A DNA stretch of 64,000 nt, taken from the NCBI RefSeq assembly GCF_046507575.1, contig NZ_JBKFEY010000004.1, forward strand, positions 1-64,000, given 5' to 3'. Below the pieces are notes generated by a model that had not been told where the DNA came from, did not search any database, and worked only from the letters and a program-made list of their open reading frames with translations. The stretch comes from Pontitalea aquivivens. GTDB taxonomy: Bacteria; Pseudomonadota; Alphaproteobacteria; Rhodobacterales; Rhodobacteraceae. Below are positions 23,157-32,812 of this stretch, piece after piece. Numbering within the stretch: the first letter of the stretch is position 1; each line of letters begins with the position of its first letter. A program made the translations under genes and the position numbers.

Positions 23157-24939
23157 GGGCGGCCTCCGGCAGGGTGGGGCCGGGGGCGGCGGCATCGAAG
23201 GTGGCGGCCCAGCGGTCAAAGATGTGGTCCTGCAGGGTCATCACCGGCGCTGGCGCATATTCCGTGGGCGTGCCCATCAGCCGGCCCGAACTGTCTTGCG
23301 ACGACCACCAGATCACCACCGGGGCCAGCACCATCGGCACGCCCACCGGCAGCAGCCACAGCAACAATCCCGGCGCGAAGGCCCAGGTGGCAAACAGCCC
23401 GATCAGCCCGATGCTGATGATCCAATGGGCGGCGGCAAAGGCCTCGGTCAGGGTCAGGCGTCCGTCGCCACGGTTGTTGGTGGGCCAGCCCCCGTCACGG
23501 CCCAGCAGGACCTGAAACACCGAACGGGTGGCGTAAAGCAGCAGGACCGGCGCGGTGAGCGACGAAAACACCAGTTCCCCGAAGGTCGAGGCAAAGGCAA
23601 GCGCCGTCCCGCCAAAGCCTGCTGCGCGGCCATCCAGCGCGGCGCGGGCGGCGATCAGGATCTTGGGCAGCAGCAGCAGGCCGAAGATGCCGATCGCCAG
23701 CCCGATCGCCTTGGACGCGCCCGAGGGCGGGAAATAGGGAAAGGGCCAGTAGGGTTCGGGGAAGTAATCGGGCGGCGGGGCCAGCAGCGGTGCCGCGATC
23801 GAGCCCAGGATGAACCCCAGCCAGAACAGCGGCGCGATATAGGCCATGATGCCCTGGGCAAAGACCAGGCGCGACCAGGTTTTCAGCCCGGGGGCGCCGA
23901 TGATGCGGCTGTGCTGCAGGTTGCCCTGGCACCAGCGCCGGTCGCGCTTGGCGTGATCGATGATGTTTTCGGGGCCTTCCTCAAAGCTGCCGTCAAGGTC
24001 GTCATCCAGCCGTACGATCCAGCCCGCGCGGGCCAGCAGGGCGGCCTCGACGTAATCATGGCTCATGATGTGGCCGCCAAAGGGCGGGCGGCCTTTCAGC
24101 ACCGGCAGTCCGCAGCTTTCGGCAAAGGCGCGGACGCGGATCATGGCGTTATGGCCCCAGAACGGCCCCGTCTCGCCCTGCATCATCGCCAACCCCCGCG
24201 CAAAAACGGGCGAGAAGAAGGCCGCCGAAAACTGCATCGTCCGGCCAAAGCGTGACCGGGCGCGGATGATCCGGGGCAGGGTCTGCAACAGCCCCAGGCG
24301 CGGTTCGGCCTGCATCCGGCGGAGCATCTCGACGATGGTTTCGCCTTCCATCAGGCTGTCGGCATCCAGGATCAGTGCGAAATCATAGGCCGCGCCGGAC
24401 CGCACGATGAAATCCTCGATATTGCCGGCCTTTTTGCCGGTGTTCTGCGCGCGGCGGCGGTAGAAGAACCGCCCCAGCCCCGCGCGATCGGCCACCAGAT
24501 GGGCAAACAACGCCTCTTCGCGCCGGGCGATCACCTCATTGCGGCTGTCCGACAGGATGGCGAAATGGAAGGCCGCGCCGTGGCCCGTTGCCGCCAGCGA
24601 GGCATCCATGGCGGCGACGCGCGAAAAGGTGGCCAGCGGGTCTTCATTATAGACCGGCATCAGCACCACGCAGCGCGCGGTGATCGGCGCGGTGCGGTCC
24701 AGAACAGGCGCGCGGGCGGTGGTGGTCAGCCCGATCACCGCCTGCACCGCCCCCCAGGCCAGCCACAGGGTCGAAATCAGGATCAATGCGGCGCGCAGGA
24801 TATCCAGCGCATCCAGCCCGTCGGCCTCGCCGAACTGCAGGAACAGGATGAAGGCGCCGATGCCGGCCAGCGCGCTCAGGCCCAATGCCAGCGCGCGCAG
24901 CCCCACCAGGGCCGCGCGGAAAGGGCGGGGCGGCGTCAC
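23149..24939 (-). CDS. opgH: OpgH, glucan backbone glucosyltransferase
   Basis: OpgH is the inner-membrane glycosyltransferase that polymerises beta-linked glucose from UDP-glucose. The family 2 catalytic domain has VVLMPVYNEDP, ILDADSLMEG and the RDRRWCQGN motif corresponding to Q/RxxRW; several membrane helices surround it. The start is set at GTG 24937-24939, which has GAGGG upstream and lies four bases after the opgI stop. The open frame upstream of that point is the out-of-frame copy of opgI, Cys- and Arg-rich, and is rejected. With this start the protein has 596 residues. Confidence 0.93.
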   Translation of the reverse strand: MTPPRPFRAALVGLRALALGLSALAGIGAFILFLQFGEADGLDALDILRAALILISTLWLAWGAVQAVIGLTTTARAPVLDRTAPITARCVVLMPVYNEDPLATFSRVAAMDASLAATGHGAAFHFAILSDSRNEVIARREEALFAHLVADRAGLGRFFYRRRAQNTGKKAGNIEDFIVRSGAAYDFALILDADSLMEGETIVEMLRRMQAEPRLGLLQTLPRIIRARSRFGRTMQFSAAFFSPVFARGLAMMQGETGPFWGHNAMIRVRAFAESCGLPVLKGRPPFGGHIMSHDYVEAALLARAGWIVRLDDDLDGSFEEGPENIIDHAKRDRRWCQGNLQHSRIIGAPGLKTWSRLVFAQGIMAYIAPLFWLGFILGSIAAPLLAPPPDYFPEPYWPFPYFPPSGASKAIGLAIGIFGLLLLPKILIAARAALDGRAAGFGGTALAFASTFGELVFSSLTAPVLLLYATRSVFQVLLGRDGGWPTNNRGDGRLTLTEAFAAAHWIISIGLIGLFATWAFAPGLLLWLLPVGVPMVLAPVVIWWSSQDSSGRLMGTPTEYAPAPVMTLQDHIFDRWAATFDAAAPGPTLPEAAHA

Positions 24940-24943
24940 GGGA

Positions 24944-25132
24944 TCAGCCCTCGGCGCCTTTGGGCGCGTGCGGGCGCGGCAGCAGGGCCGACAGCATCCG
25001 GCGCAGCAGGCCGGTTTCGGGCTCCAGCATCTGGCACGGCATGGCCAGCGGTGCCTCGGGCAGGGCGCAGGGCCCGGCAATCAGATCAGCGGGTGAAAGC
25101 GCGCCCGCCACCATGGGGAACTGAGCAGTCAT
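24944..25132 (-). CDS. opgI: OpgI, small protein of the glucan operon
   Basis: This 62-residue protein starts MTAQFPMVAGALSPADLIAG. It overlaps the opgG stop by ATGA and ends four bases before the opgH start, so it is clearly a gene. The small opgI gene lies at exactly this place in the Rhodobacter sphaeroides opgGIH operon. Its role is not settled. A leucine-rich C-terminal helix (ETGLLRRMLSALLPRPHAPK) might pack against OpgH; that is conjecture. Confidence 0.8.
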   Translation of the reverse strand: MTAQFPMVAGALSPADLIAGPCALPEAPLAMPCQMLEPETGLLRRMLSALLPRPHAPKGAEG

Positions 25133-26763
25133 GCCTTGATCCATTGATAAAGCCAGGTTTCGGTCAGCTTGCGCCCGTACCCCGCGACATGGGCCGACAG
25201 TTCGACTGTCGCGCCATCGGCGGCGCTGACATCCAGCACCAGCCGCCAGACGCCTTCGCCGGGGATCGCCGACAGGGTCTGGGTCACGATCTCGCCGCCT
25301 GCGGCGGTGGCAGCAATGGTCAGGTCATCGACCTTGTCACCGGGCAGCCGACCCAGCAGGCCGCCCTTGAAATCGATGACGAACTTGCGCGTGCCTTTGG
25401 TGTTTTCCACGCCGGAAACGCCGCCGACACCGGCGCGGGTTTCCAGAACATGGGCGCGGTCGTCGGCCGGGTCGGGGGGCAGATCGCCCCAGCGCAGGCG
25501 ATAGCTGAAATCGCGCATCTCACCGGCCCTGGCGGGGGCTTCGGGCACCCAGAAGGCGACGATATTGTCGTTCACCTCAAGATCCGAGGGGATCTCGACC
25601 AGCCGCACCGATCCCCGGCCCCAATCGCCGATGGGCTCGACCGCGACCGAGGGCCGGCGTTCATAATGCGCGGCGGCGTCCTGGTAATGGTCGAAATCGC
25701 GGTCGCGCTGATACAGGCCAAAGCTGCGCGGGGCGGTTTCCACAAAATAGCTGGAGGCCAGATGCGGCGGGTTCGCCAGCGGCCGCCAAAGCCGGTCACC
25801 ATCGGCGCGTTCGATCGCAAGACCGTCACTGTCATGCACATTCGGGCGGAAATCGTCGAACAGATGGCGGTTGCGTTCGGCAAACAGGAACATCGAGGTC
25901 AGCGGCGCGATGCCAAGCTGCTGCACATCGGTGCGCAGGAACAGCCGCGCCGTCACCTCCATCACCGTTTCGGCGCCGGGCGTGATGACAAAGCGATAGG
26001 CCCCGGTCAGCGAGGCGCTTTCCAGCGCGGCATGCACCGTGATTGTGCGGGCGCCGGGCGTGGGGCGTTCGATGTAGAAGCGGGTGAAGCGGGGGAATTC
26101 CTCGGCTACCGGCAGGCCGGTGTTCACCGCAAGACCCCGGGCCGAGATGCCATAGGCCGACCCGCGCCCCAGCGCGCGGAAATAGGACGCCCCCTGAAAC
26201 GCCACCAGTTCATCAAACACATCGGGGCGGTTCAGCGGATGGTGCAGGCGAAAGCCCGCGACCCCCGGCAGCGGCGCATGTTCAGGCACACGGGCCCGCG
26301 CTTCGCGTTCGTAGATGAAATCGTCGGTGTCAAAGGCCATCAGCCGGGCCTGACCATCCGCCACCTCATGGATCAGCACGGGTTCCTTGAACAGCCAGCC
26401 CATGTGGAACGCGTGCAGCCGGAAGGCGCTGGCATCCACCCCGGCCCAGCGGGCGCGATCGGGGTTGAACCGGATCAGGCGGTAATCGTCATAGGTCAGC
26501 CCGTCCAGAAAGCCGGCGGGCAGATCCGCCGTCCGGGGTGCGACCGCGGCCAATGCGCGCATTTCCTCGGCCAGAAGATCGAAAGAGAATTGCTGCGCCG
26601 CGGCATCGGTCGCGGGGGCAGCAACCGGCGCGGTGGTGGCCTCCTGCGCGCGCGCGACGCGGGCAAAGGCGGTCGCGCCCATCAGCATGGCGCCCGCCGA
26701 CAGGCTGGCGATCAGGCTGCGTCGGGTCAGGGAAGCGGGGGGAAGGGGCCGGGCGGGGCGCAT
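25129..26763 (-). CDS. opgG: OpgG, periplasmic glucan biosynthesis protein
   Basis: OpgG (MdoG) is a periplasmic protein needed for building or branching osmoregulated glucans. It has 544 residues. The start TRRSLIASLSAGAMLMGATA and ARAQ cleavage site form a twin-arginine signal peptide. The mature protein opens with FSFDLLAEEMRALA and contains YDDYRLIRFNPD and FAERNRHLFDDFRPNVHDSD, typical of OpgG/OpgD. It is the first gene of opgGIHC, transcribed leftward from the 413-base spacer shared with the mrp operon. Confidence 0.94.
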   Translation of the reverse strand: MRPARPLPPASLTRRSLIASLSAGAMLMGATAFARVARAQEATTAPVAAPATDAAAQQFSFDLLAEEMRALAAVAPRTADLPAGFLDGLTYDDYRLIRFNPDRARWAGVDASAFRLHAFHMGWLFKEPVLIHEVADGQARLMAFDTDDFIYEREARARVPEHAPLPGVAGFRLHHPLNRPDVFDELVAFQGASYFRALGRGSAYGISARGLAVNTGLPVAEEFPRFTRFYIERPTPGARTITVHAALESASLTGAYRFVITPGAETVMEVTARLFLRTDVQQLGIAPLTSMFLFAERNRHLFDDFRPNVHDSDGLAIERADGDRLWRPLANPPHLASSYFVETAPRSFGLYQRDRDFDHYQDAAAHYERRPSVAVEPIGDWGRGSVRLVEIPSDLEVNDNIVAFWVPEAPARAGEMRDFSYRLRWGDLPPDPADDRAHVLETRAGVGGVSGVENTKGTRKFVIDFKGGLLGRLPGDKVDDLTIAATAAGGEIVTQTLSAIPGEGVWRLVLDVSAADGATVELSAHVAGYGRKLTETWLYQWIKA

Positions 26764-27176
26764 CTATTTTCCAAACCGTGCCAGACAGTTCCGGCGATGT
26801 GACAGTTTCATTTCGGCGATGCATATTCACACCGGCCCGAGTCTTTCAAGCGGGCTTTGACGCGGATTTGCTCAAAGCCGCGTGACCTGATCGGCTTTGT
26901 CCATTTCCCGCCATTGGCATGGCGCAAACGGGCGGAATTGCGCCGGTTCCCCGGCTGCTATGGCAAAATTTCATGGCAGCTATTCTGCGGCTGCATGGTT
27001 CCCCGGCCATCCCCGGCATCCCGGTTTCCCCGATTCGCGCCCGGTTTCGCTTGACAGCCAAAGGGGGCTGTCACAGTTAAGGGGGCATCCGCGCCGAAGG
27101 CCCCGCATTCCATCGCACGCGCCCGAAGGCCCGCCGAAGAACGGACCAGTGAACAAGAACGGACCAGAGAAGACGC
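26764..27176. other. 413-base divergent spacer between opgG and mrp operons
   Basis: No credible gene was found. The spacer must hold the promoters for leftward opgGIHC and rightward mrp. Both systems respond to salt or osmotic conditions in other bacteria, so shared control is possible. The only clear signal is the inverted repeat with an embedded -35 box at 27051-27080, listed separately. The region also holds several GC-rich short palindromes without T runs. Confidence 0.5.
27051..27080 (+). promoter_or_regulatory. Candidate mrp promoter with -35 box inside inverted repeat
   Basis: TTGACA at 27051-27056 is a perfect -35 hexamer; 18 bases later is AGTTAA, a poor -10. TGACAGCC (27052-27059) and GGCTGTCA (27066-27073) form a perfect inverted repeat with a six-base spacer covering the -35 box, the layout of a repressor site. 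It lies about 100 bases before the mrpA start. Confidence 0.4.
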
Positions 27177-30101
27177 ATGTCGCCTGCCCTTATTGCCGCC
27201 CTGCCTTTTCTCGGGGCCCTGCTTCCCGCCCTTCTGATCCGCACCGGCCGCACCAATGCCGCCGTTGCCGCCGCCGCGACCTCGGGTCTGGCGCTGTTGG
27301 GCCTGCTGCTGCACGCCCCCGCCGTGATGCGCGGCGAGGTGATCACCGCGCGTTATGACTGGCTTCCCTGGCTGGGCCTGAACGCGAATTTCATGATCGA
27401 CGGACTGGGCCTGCTGTTTGCCACGCTGATCCTGGGGATCGGCCTGCTGATCATCCTGTATGCGCGGTTCTACCTGTCCAAGGACGATCCGGCGGGGCAG
27501 TTCTACACCTATCTGCTGCTGTTCCAGGGTGCGATGGTTGGAATCGTGCTGTCTGACAACATACTGCTTTTGCTGATCTTCTGGGAACTGACCTCGCTGT
27601 CGTCCTTCCTGCTGATCGGCTATTGGAAACACCTGCCCGAAGGGCGCCAGGGCGCGCGCATGGCGCTGACGGTCACCGGCATGGGCGGGCTTGCGATGAT
27701 CGCGGGCATGCTGATCCTGGGAAATATTGCCGGCAGCCATGACATCAGCGCGATCCTGCAGGCCAAGGATGCGATCCAGGCCAGCCCGCTGTATCTGCCC
27801 GCGCTGGTCCTGATCCTGATCGGGGCCTTCACCAAATCGGCGCAGTTCCCGTTCCATTTCTGGCTGCCGCATGCGATGGCTGCGCCCACGCCGGTGTCGG
27901 CCTATCTGCATTCGGCGACGATGGTGAAGGCGGGGCTGTTCCTGATGGCGCGGCTGTGGCCGGTGCTGGCGGGTACGCCCGAATGGTTCTACATCGTGGC
28001 GACCGTGGGGTTGATCACCATGCTGGTCGGCGCCAAGATTGCGATCTTCAAGGATGACCTCAAGGCGCTTCTGGCCTTTTCCACCGTTTCGCACCTCGGC
28101 CTGATCACCTTCCTTCTGGGCCTTGGCACCAAGGCCGCGGCGGTGGCGGCGGTGTTTCACATCATCAACCACGCCACTTTCAAGGCGGCGCTGTTCATGA
28201 GCGCGGGGATCGTCGATCACGAAACCCATACCCGCGACCTGAAACGCCTTGGCGGGCTGCGCCATCTGATGCCCATCACCTTCACCATCGCCACCATAGC
28301 CGCGCTGTCGATGGCCGGCATTCCGATGCTGAACGGCTTCCTGTCCAAGGAAATGATGCTGGAGGAAGCCTCGCACACGCTTTGGGCGGGCAATGCCTGG
28401 ATCGTGCCGGCGGTGGCGGCGGTGGCGGCGCTGTTTTCGGCCGCCTATTCCTTCCGTTATATCGCCCATGCCTTCCTGGGCCCGGTGCGCGACGACTATC
28501 CCCATCATCCGCATGATCCGGGTTTTGGCATGTGGGCCGCGCCTGCGTTTCTGGTGGTGCTGGTGGTGGCGATCGGCCTGATGCCGATGACCTTCGCCGG
28601 CGAGATCGTGCGCACCGCCGCCAATGCCGTCGTGGGCGGCGGGCTGGAGATGTATCCGATCAAGCATTGGCACGGGCTGACCCCGGCGCTGTGGATGTCG
28701 GTCGTCGCGGTGGTCGGCGGTCTGTTGTTGCTGGCGCTGCATCCGCGGCTGAACGCGATCTGGCTGGCCACGCCACGCCCCGAGGCGAAGGCGATCTTTG
28801 ACGCCATCATCGCCGCCGCCGCGCGCGCAGCCCGGGCGCTGACCGGGCGGCTGCACAATGGCTCGATGTCGCGCTATCTGCTGATCTTCGTGATCGCGGC
28901 GCTGGGCGCGGGCTACTGGGCCTGGACCACCGGCCAGCAGGGCGCGCCCACCCGCGCGCTGACGCCCGCGACGCCGGTGGCCTTTGCCGCCTGGATCATG
29001 CTGATCGTGGCGACGGGCTGTGTCGTGGCCTTCCACCGCAACCGTCTGCTGGCGCTGGTGCTGATCTCGATCGTCGGGCTGATCGTGTCGATGAGCTTCA
29101 TCTATCTGTCGGCCCCCGACCTGGCGCTGACGCAGATCTCGGTCGAGGTGGTGACGGCGGTTCTGATGCTGCTGGCGCTGAACTTCCTGCCCAAGGTCAC
29201 CGTGCCGGAAACAAGCGTGCTGAAGCGCCGCTTTGATGCGGTGGTCGCGATCGTGGGCGGCCTGGGCGCGGGGCTTCTGATCTATGCCCTGATGCTGCGC
29301 GATTTCGTCTTTCCGTCGATGTCGGAATATCACCTGGCCAACAGCTATGCCGGCGGCGGTGGTACCAACGTGGTCAACGTGATCCTGGTGGATTTCCGCG
29401 GCTATGACACCTATGGCGAGGTGATCGTGCTGGGCATCGCCGCGCTGGTGATCTTTGCCCTGACCGAGGCGCTGCTGACGGGGGCATCCTCGCGCAAGCT
29501 GATTGCCTGGCGGCCCGATGTGGTGCGCGCGGGCGACAAGCATCCGCTGATGCTGCTGGTGGCGACGCGGGTGATGATGCCCATCGCGCTGATGATGGCT
29601 GTGTTCATCTTCCTGCGGGGGCACAACCTGCCGGGCGGGGGGTTCATCGCCGGGCTGATCGCGGCGGTGGCGCTGGTGATGCAATACATGGCCTCGGGCT
29701 ATGCCTGGACGCAGGCGCGCCAGCGGGTCTATTACCACGTCCTGATCGCGCTGGGTGTTCTGGCCGCCGGGATCACCGGCATCGGCGCCTGGTTCAATGG
29801 CGTGCCGTTCCTGACCTCTGATTTCGGCTATTTCCGCATTCCGCCTTTCGACAAGTTCGAACTGGCCACCGCCATGGGCTTTGACCTGGGCGTGTTCCTG
29901 GGGGTTGTGGGGTCGGTCATGCTGGCGCTGGGCGGGCTGTCGCGGCTGGCGCGCCGCGCCGCCGTGGGGGATGAGGGCTTCCACGTCGTCGCCGAAAAAC
30001 CCGATGCCCGCGCGCTGGCCGAACAGACCGGCCCGCTGGAGGTGGGGCTTGCCGGCGAATGGCGGCGCACCGCGCGCCTTGGCGCCGAGGAGGACAACTG
30101 A
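27177..30101 (+). CDS. mrpA: Mrp antiporter fused subunit A/B
   Basis: This 974-residue membrane protein combines MrpA and MrpB. Residues to about 780 are the NuoL-like proton channel with conserved KSAQFPFHFWLPHAMAAPTP and SAGIVDHETHTRD; from about 790 the MnhB-type domain begins, with FIFLRGHNLPGGGFIAGLI. Mrp complexes export Na+, K+ or Li+ in exchange for protons and support pH and salt tolerance. The fusion of A and B is the hallmark of the group 2 Mrp (Pha-type) operons of alphaproteobacteria. A Shine-Dalgarno-like AGAGAAG precedes the ATG. The stop overlaps the mrpC start by one base. Confidence 0.94.
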   Translation: MSPALIAALPFLGALLPALLIRTGRTNAAVAAAATSGLALLGLLLHAPAVMRGEVITARYDWLPWLGLNANFMIDGLGLLFATLILGIGLLIILYARFYLSKDDPAGQFYTYLLLFQGAMVGIVLSDNILLLLIFWELTSLSSFLLIGYWKHLPEGRQGARMALTVTGMGGLAMIAGMLILGNIAGSHDISAILQAKDAIQASPLYLPALVLILIGAFTKSAQFPFHFWLPHAMAAPTPVSAYLHSATMVKAGLFLMARLWPVLAGTPEWFYIVATVGLITMLVGAKIAIFKDDLKALLAFSTVSHLGLITFLLGLGTKAAAVAAVFHIINHATFKAALFMSAGIVDHETHTRDLKRLGGLRHLMPITFTIATIAALSMAGIPMLNGFLSKEMMLEEASHTLWAGNAWIVPAVAAVAALFSAAYSFRYIAHAFLGPVRDDYPHHPHDPGFGMWAAPAFLVVLVVAIGLMPMTFAGEIVRTAANAVVGGGLEMYPIKHWHGLTPALWMSVVAVVGGLLLLALHPRLNAIWLATPRPEAKAIFDAIIAAAARAARALTGRLHNGSMSRYLLIFVIAALGAGYWAWTTGQQGAPTRALTPATPVAFAAWIMLIVATGCVVAFHRNRLLALVLISIVGLIVSMSFIYLSAPDLALTQISVEVVTAVLMLLALNFLPKVTVPETSVLKRRFDAVVAIVGGLGAGLLIYALMLRDFVFPSMSEYHLANSYAGGGGTNVVNVILVDFRGYDTYGEVIVLGIAALVIFALTEALLTGASSRKLIAWRPDVVRAGDKHPLMLLVATRVMMPIALMMAVFIFLRGHNLPGGGFIAGLIAAVALVMQYMASGYAWTQARQRVYYHVLIALGVLAAGITGIGAWFNGVPFLTSDFGYFRIPPFDKFELATAMGFDLGVFLGVVGSVMLALGGLSRLARRAAVGDEGFHVVAEKPDARALAEQTGPLEVGLAGEWRRTARLGAEEDN

Positions 30102-30448
30102 TGGAAGCGCTGGTTGCAAGCGGAATTGGCGTGCTGACCGCCGCCGGGATCTACCTGATCCTGCGGTTCCGCACCTTTCCGGTGGTGCTGGGCATGACGA
30201 TGCTGTCCTATGCGGTGAACGTCTTTCTGTTCGCCACCGGACGGCTTGTGGTGAACATGCCACCGATCCTGAACCATCTGGGCGAAAATACCCCCGGATA
30301 TACCGATCCGATCCCCCAGGCGCTGGTGCTGACCGCGATCGTCATTTCCTTCGGGATGACGGCGGTGGTGGTGATGCTGTCGCTGGGCGCCTTCATCGAG
30401 GCGGGGAATGACAAGATCGACCTCGGGGACGAGGAGAAGAACACGTGA
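30101..30448 (+). CDS. mrpC: Mrp antiporter subunit C
   Basis: MrpC is the NuoK-like three-helix subunit: 115 residues, with GIYLILRFRTFPVVLGMTML and PQALVLTAIVISFGMTAVVV. The ATG overlaps the mrpA stop by one base with GAGGA upstream. The in-frame extension back to 30059 lies wholly inside mrpA and is rejected. The end overlaps mrpD (GTGA). Confidence 0.95.
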   Translation: MEALVASGIGVLTAAGIYLILRFRTFPVVLGMTMLSYAVNVFLFATGRLVVNMPPILNHLGENTPGYTDPIPQALVLTAIVISFGMTAVVVMLSLGAFIEAGNDKIDLGDEEKNT

Positions 30449-32034
30449 GCCACTGGATCATCGCGCCGGTCGTGCTGCCGGCTTTCCTTGCGCCATTGAT
30501 CGTGCTGTGGATGCGCTTCGACCTGCGCAGCCAGCGGATCTTTTCGATTGCCGGGATGACGGTGCTGCTGGCGGTCGCGGTGAAGCTGGCGGTGGATGCC
30601 TCGGCGGGCGAGACGATCGTCTATCGCCTTGGCAACTGGGAGGCGCCCTTTGGCATCGTTCTGGTGCTGGACCGGCTTTCGGCGCTGATGCTGATCCTGA
30701 CGGCCGCCTTGGGGCTGGCGGTGGCGCTTTACGCCATCGGGGCGGGCTGGGACAGGCGCGGCTGGCATTTCCATTCGCTGCTGCAATTCCAGCTGATGGG
30801 GATCAACGGCGCCTTCCTGACAGGCGATGCGTTCAACCTGTTCGTCTTCTTCGAAGTTCTGCTGATCGCCTCTTACGGCCTGATGATCCATTCGGGCGGC
30901 GAGGCGCGGCTGAAGGCGGGGGTGCAATATGTGGTCTATAACCTGGCCGGTTCGACGCTGTTTCTGTTCGCGCTGGGCACGATCTATTCGGTTACCGGCA
31001 CGCTGAGCATGGCCGATCTGGCGGTCAAGGTGGCGCAATTGCCCCCTGATGATACCGCGCTGATCCGGGTGGGTGCGATCCTTCTGATGCTGGTTTTCGC
31101 GGTCAAGGCTGCGCTGGTGCCGCTGCAATTCTGGCTGCCGGCGACCTATGCCAATGCGCCGGGTCCGGTGGCGGCGCTGTTCGCGATCATGACCAAGGTC
31201 GGGGTCTATGCCATCGTGCGCATCTATACGCTGGTCTTCCCCGAAGACGGCACGATCGGCGGGCTTGCGGCGCAGATCCTGATGCCCGCGGCGCTGGCCT
31301 CGCTGATCATCGGGATGGTGGGCGTTCTGGGCGCGCGCGATCTGGGCCGGGTCGCGGCCTATGCGGTGATCGGTTCGGTTGGCACGATGATGCTGGCCTT
31401 CGCGCAGTTTGACGCGGTGGCGACCGGCGCGGGGCTGTATTACATGGTCCATTCGACCTTTGCGGCGGCGGCGCTGTTCCTGATCGTCGACCTGGTCGCG
31501 CAGCGGCGCGGGGGGGCGGGGCTGCGCCTTGTGGCGGCGGCGCCGATCGCGCAGGGCGGGTTGCTTGCGGCGCTGTTCTTTGCGGCGGCGATCGCGATGG
31601 CCGGGATGCCGCCGCTGTCCGGCTTCCTGGGCAAGCTGATGATCCTGGATGCAATGCAGGGCCAGTGGGGCATCTGGGCGGCGATCCTGATCACCTCGCT
31701 TCTGGCGATTGTGGGCTTTGGCCGCGCCGGGTCCGAGGTGTTCTGGAAGGCCCATGCCACCGGCGCGCCGCCGAACGATCTGCCCGAGGCGCCGTCGCAC
31801 GGGTTGGCCTTTGTCGCAGCCGGGGGGCTGCTGGCGGTGCTGGTGGGCATGACGGTCTTTGCCGGGCCGGTGACGGGCTGGCTGCAGGCCACGGCGGATC
31901 AGATCCACGCGCCCGGCGGCTATGTCGAGGCGGTCATGGCCGGTGCGGCGGAACGGGCGGACTGGCCCCCGGGGGCGGCGCAGGCCGCCGTCCCGGATGG
32001 CGCGGACGCGCCGGCGCCCGACAATGGGCAATAA
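30445..32034 (+). CDS. mrpD: Mrp antiporter subunit D
   Basis: MrpD is the second NuoL/M/N-like proton-channel subunit: 529 residues, about fourteen membrane helices. The key channel segment LVFAVKAALVPLQFWLPATYANAPGP carries the conserved Lys. The start is GTG at 30445, overlapping the mrpC stop by four bases. The C-terminal 50 residues are a non-membrane Pro/Ala/Asp-rich tail (QAAVPDGADAPAPDNGQ). It is followed by mrpE after 13 bases. Confidence 0.95.
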   Translation: MSHWIIAPVVLPAFLAPLIVLWMRFDLRSQRIFSIAGMTVLLAVAVKLAVDASAGETIVYRLGNWEAPFGIVLVLDRLSALMLILTAALGLAVALYAIGAGWDRRGWHFHSLLQFQLMGINGAFLTGDAFNLFVFFEVLLIASYGLMIHSGGEARLKAGVQYVVYNLAGSTLFLFALGTIYSVTGTLSMADLAVKVAQLPPDDTALIRVGAILLMLVFAVKAALVPLQFWLPATYANAPGPVAALFAIMTKVGVYAIVRIYTLVFPEDGTIGGLAAQILMPAALASLIIGMVGVLGARDLGRVAAYAVIGSVGTMMLAFAQFDAVATGAGLYYMVHSTFAAAALFLIVDLVAQRRGGAGLRLVAAAPIAQGGLLAALFFAAAIAMAGMPPLSGFLGKLMILDAMQGQWGIWAAILITSLLAIVGFGRAGSEVFWKAHATGAPPNDLPEAPSHGLAFVAAGGLLAVLVGMTVFAGPVTGWLQATADQIHAPGGYVEAVMAGAAERADWPPGAAQAAVPDGADAPAPDNGQ

Positions 32035-32047
32035 GGGGGGCAAAGCG

Positions 32048-32539
32048 ATGTTGAAACGGATCTTCCCGCACCCTTACCTGACGCTGACGCTGACCATCGT
32101 CTGGCTGATGCTGGCCAATGCCTATACCGCGACCTCGCTGGTCTTTGGCCTGATCCTGGGCATCATCATTCCGATCCTGACCGCGCCCTACTGGTCCGAT
32201 CGTCCGGTGGTGCGCAACATCCCGATGATTATCGAATATGTGCTGCTGGTGCTGTATGATATTGTTGTGGCGAATATCGCGGTGGCCCGGATCGTTCTGT
32301 TCATGCGCAACAAGGATATGCGCCCGGCCTGGATCACCGTCCCCACCGATCTGACCTCGCCCGAGGCGATCACCGTTCTGGCCGGCACCATCACGATGAC
32401 GCCGGGCACGGTTTCGGCGGAACTGTCCACCGATGGGCGCAGCATTCTGGTGCACTGCCTGCACGCCCCCGAGCCTGATGCCGTGCGCGATGAGATCAAA
32501 AGCCGCTATGAACGCCGCCTGAAGGAGATTTTCGAATGA
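32048..32539 (+). CDS. mrpE: Mrp antiporter subunit E
   Basis: MrpE, 163 residues, has two N-terminal membrane helices (LTLTIVWLMLANAYTATSLV) and a cytoplasmic domain with LAGTITMTPGTVSAELS, the MrpE signature. The ATG at 32048 follows AAGGGGGGC. An ATG at 32024 inside the end of mrpD would add eight residues. Its end overlaps mrpF by ATGA. Confidence 0.93.
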   Translation: MLKRIFPHPYLTLTLTIVWLMLANAYTATSLVFGLILGIIIPILTAPYWSDRPVVRNIPMIIEYVLLVLYDIVVANIAVARIVLFMRNKDMRPAWITVPTDLTSPEAITVLAGTITMTPGTVSAELSTDGRSILVHCLHAPEPDAVRDEIKSRYERRLKEIFE

Positions 32540-32805
32540 TCCTCTATGCGCTGTATTTCTGTATTGGCTGCTTCACGCTGGCGCTTTTGCTGAACCTGTA
32601 TCGCGTGGTGCATGCCCCGGGCGTTACCGACCGGATTCTGGCGCTGGACACGATGGTGGTGAATGCGATCGCGCTGCTGGTGCTGTTCGGCATTGCCGAG
32701 GGCACGGCGATTTTCTTCGAGGCCTCGGTCCTGTTTGCGATGGTGGGATTTGTGTCGACCGTGGCCTATGCCAAATTCATCCTGCGCGGCGATATCATCG
32801 AGTGA
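32536..32805 (+). CDS. mrpF: Mrp antiporter subunit F
   Basis: MrpF is an 89-residue three-helix subunit, with YRVVHAPGVTDRILALDTMV as its signature and a membrane segment before and after. The start overlaps mrpE by four bases and the gene is seven bases from mrpG. In other Mrp systems the F subunit is needed for sodium or cholate resistance. Confidence 0.94.
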   Translation: MILYALYFCIGCFTLALLLNLYRVVHAPGVTDRILALDTMVVNAIALLVLFGIAEGTAIFFEASVLFAMVGFVSTVAYAKFILRGDIIE

Positions 32806-32812
32806 GGGCGTG

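Noticed and set aside
24940..25080. N-terminal extension of opgH rich in Cys and Arg
   Set aside because: It is the out-of-frame reading of opgI; GTG at 24939 with GAGGG upstream gives the normal OpgH start.
26958..30263. 1101-codon minus-strand open frame opposite mrpA
   Set aside because: Extreme Gln, Arg and His content and no motif; the plus strand encodes an unmistakable MrpA/B fusion.
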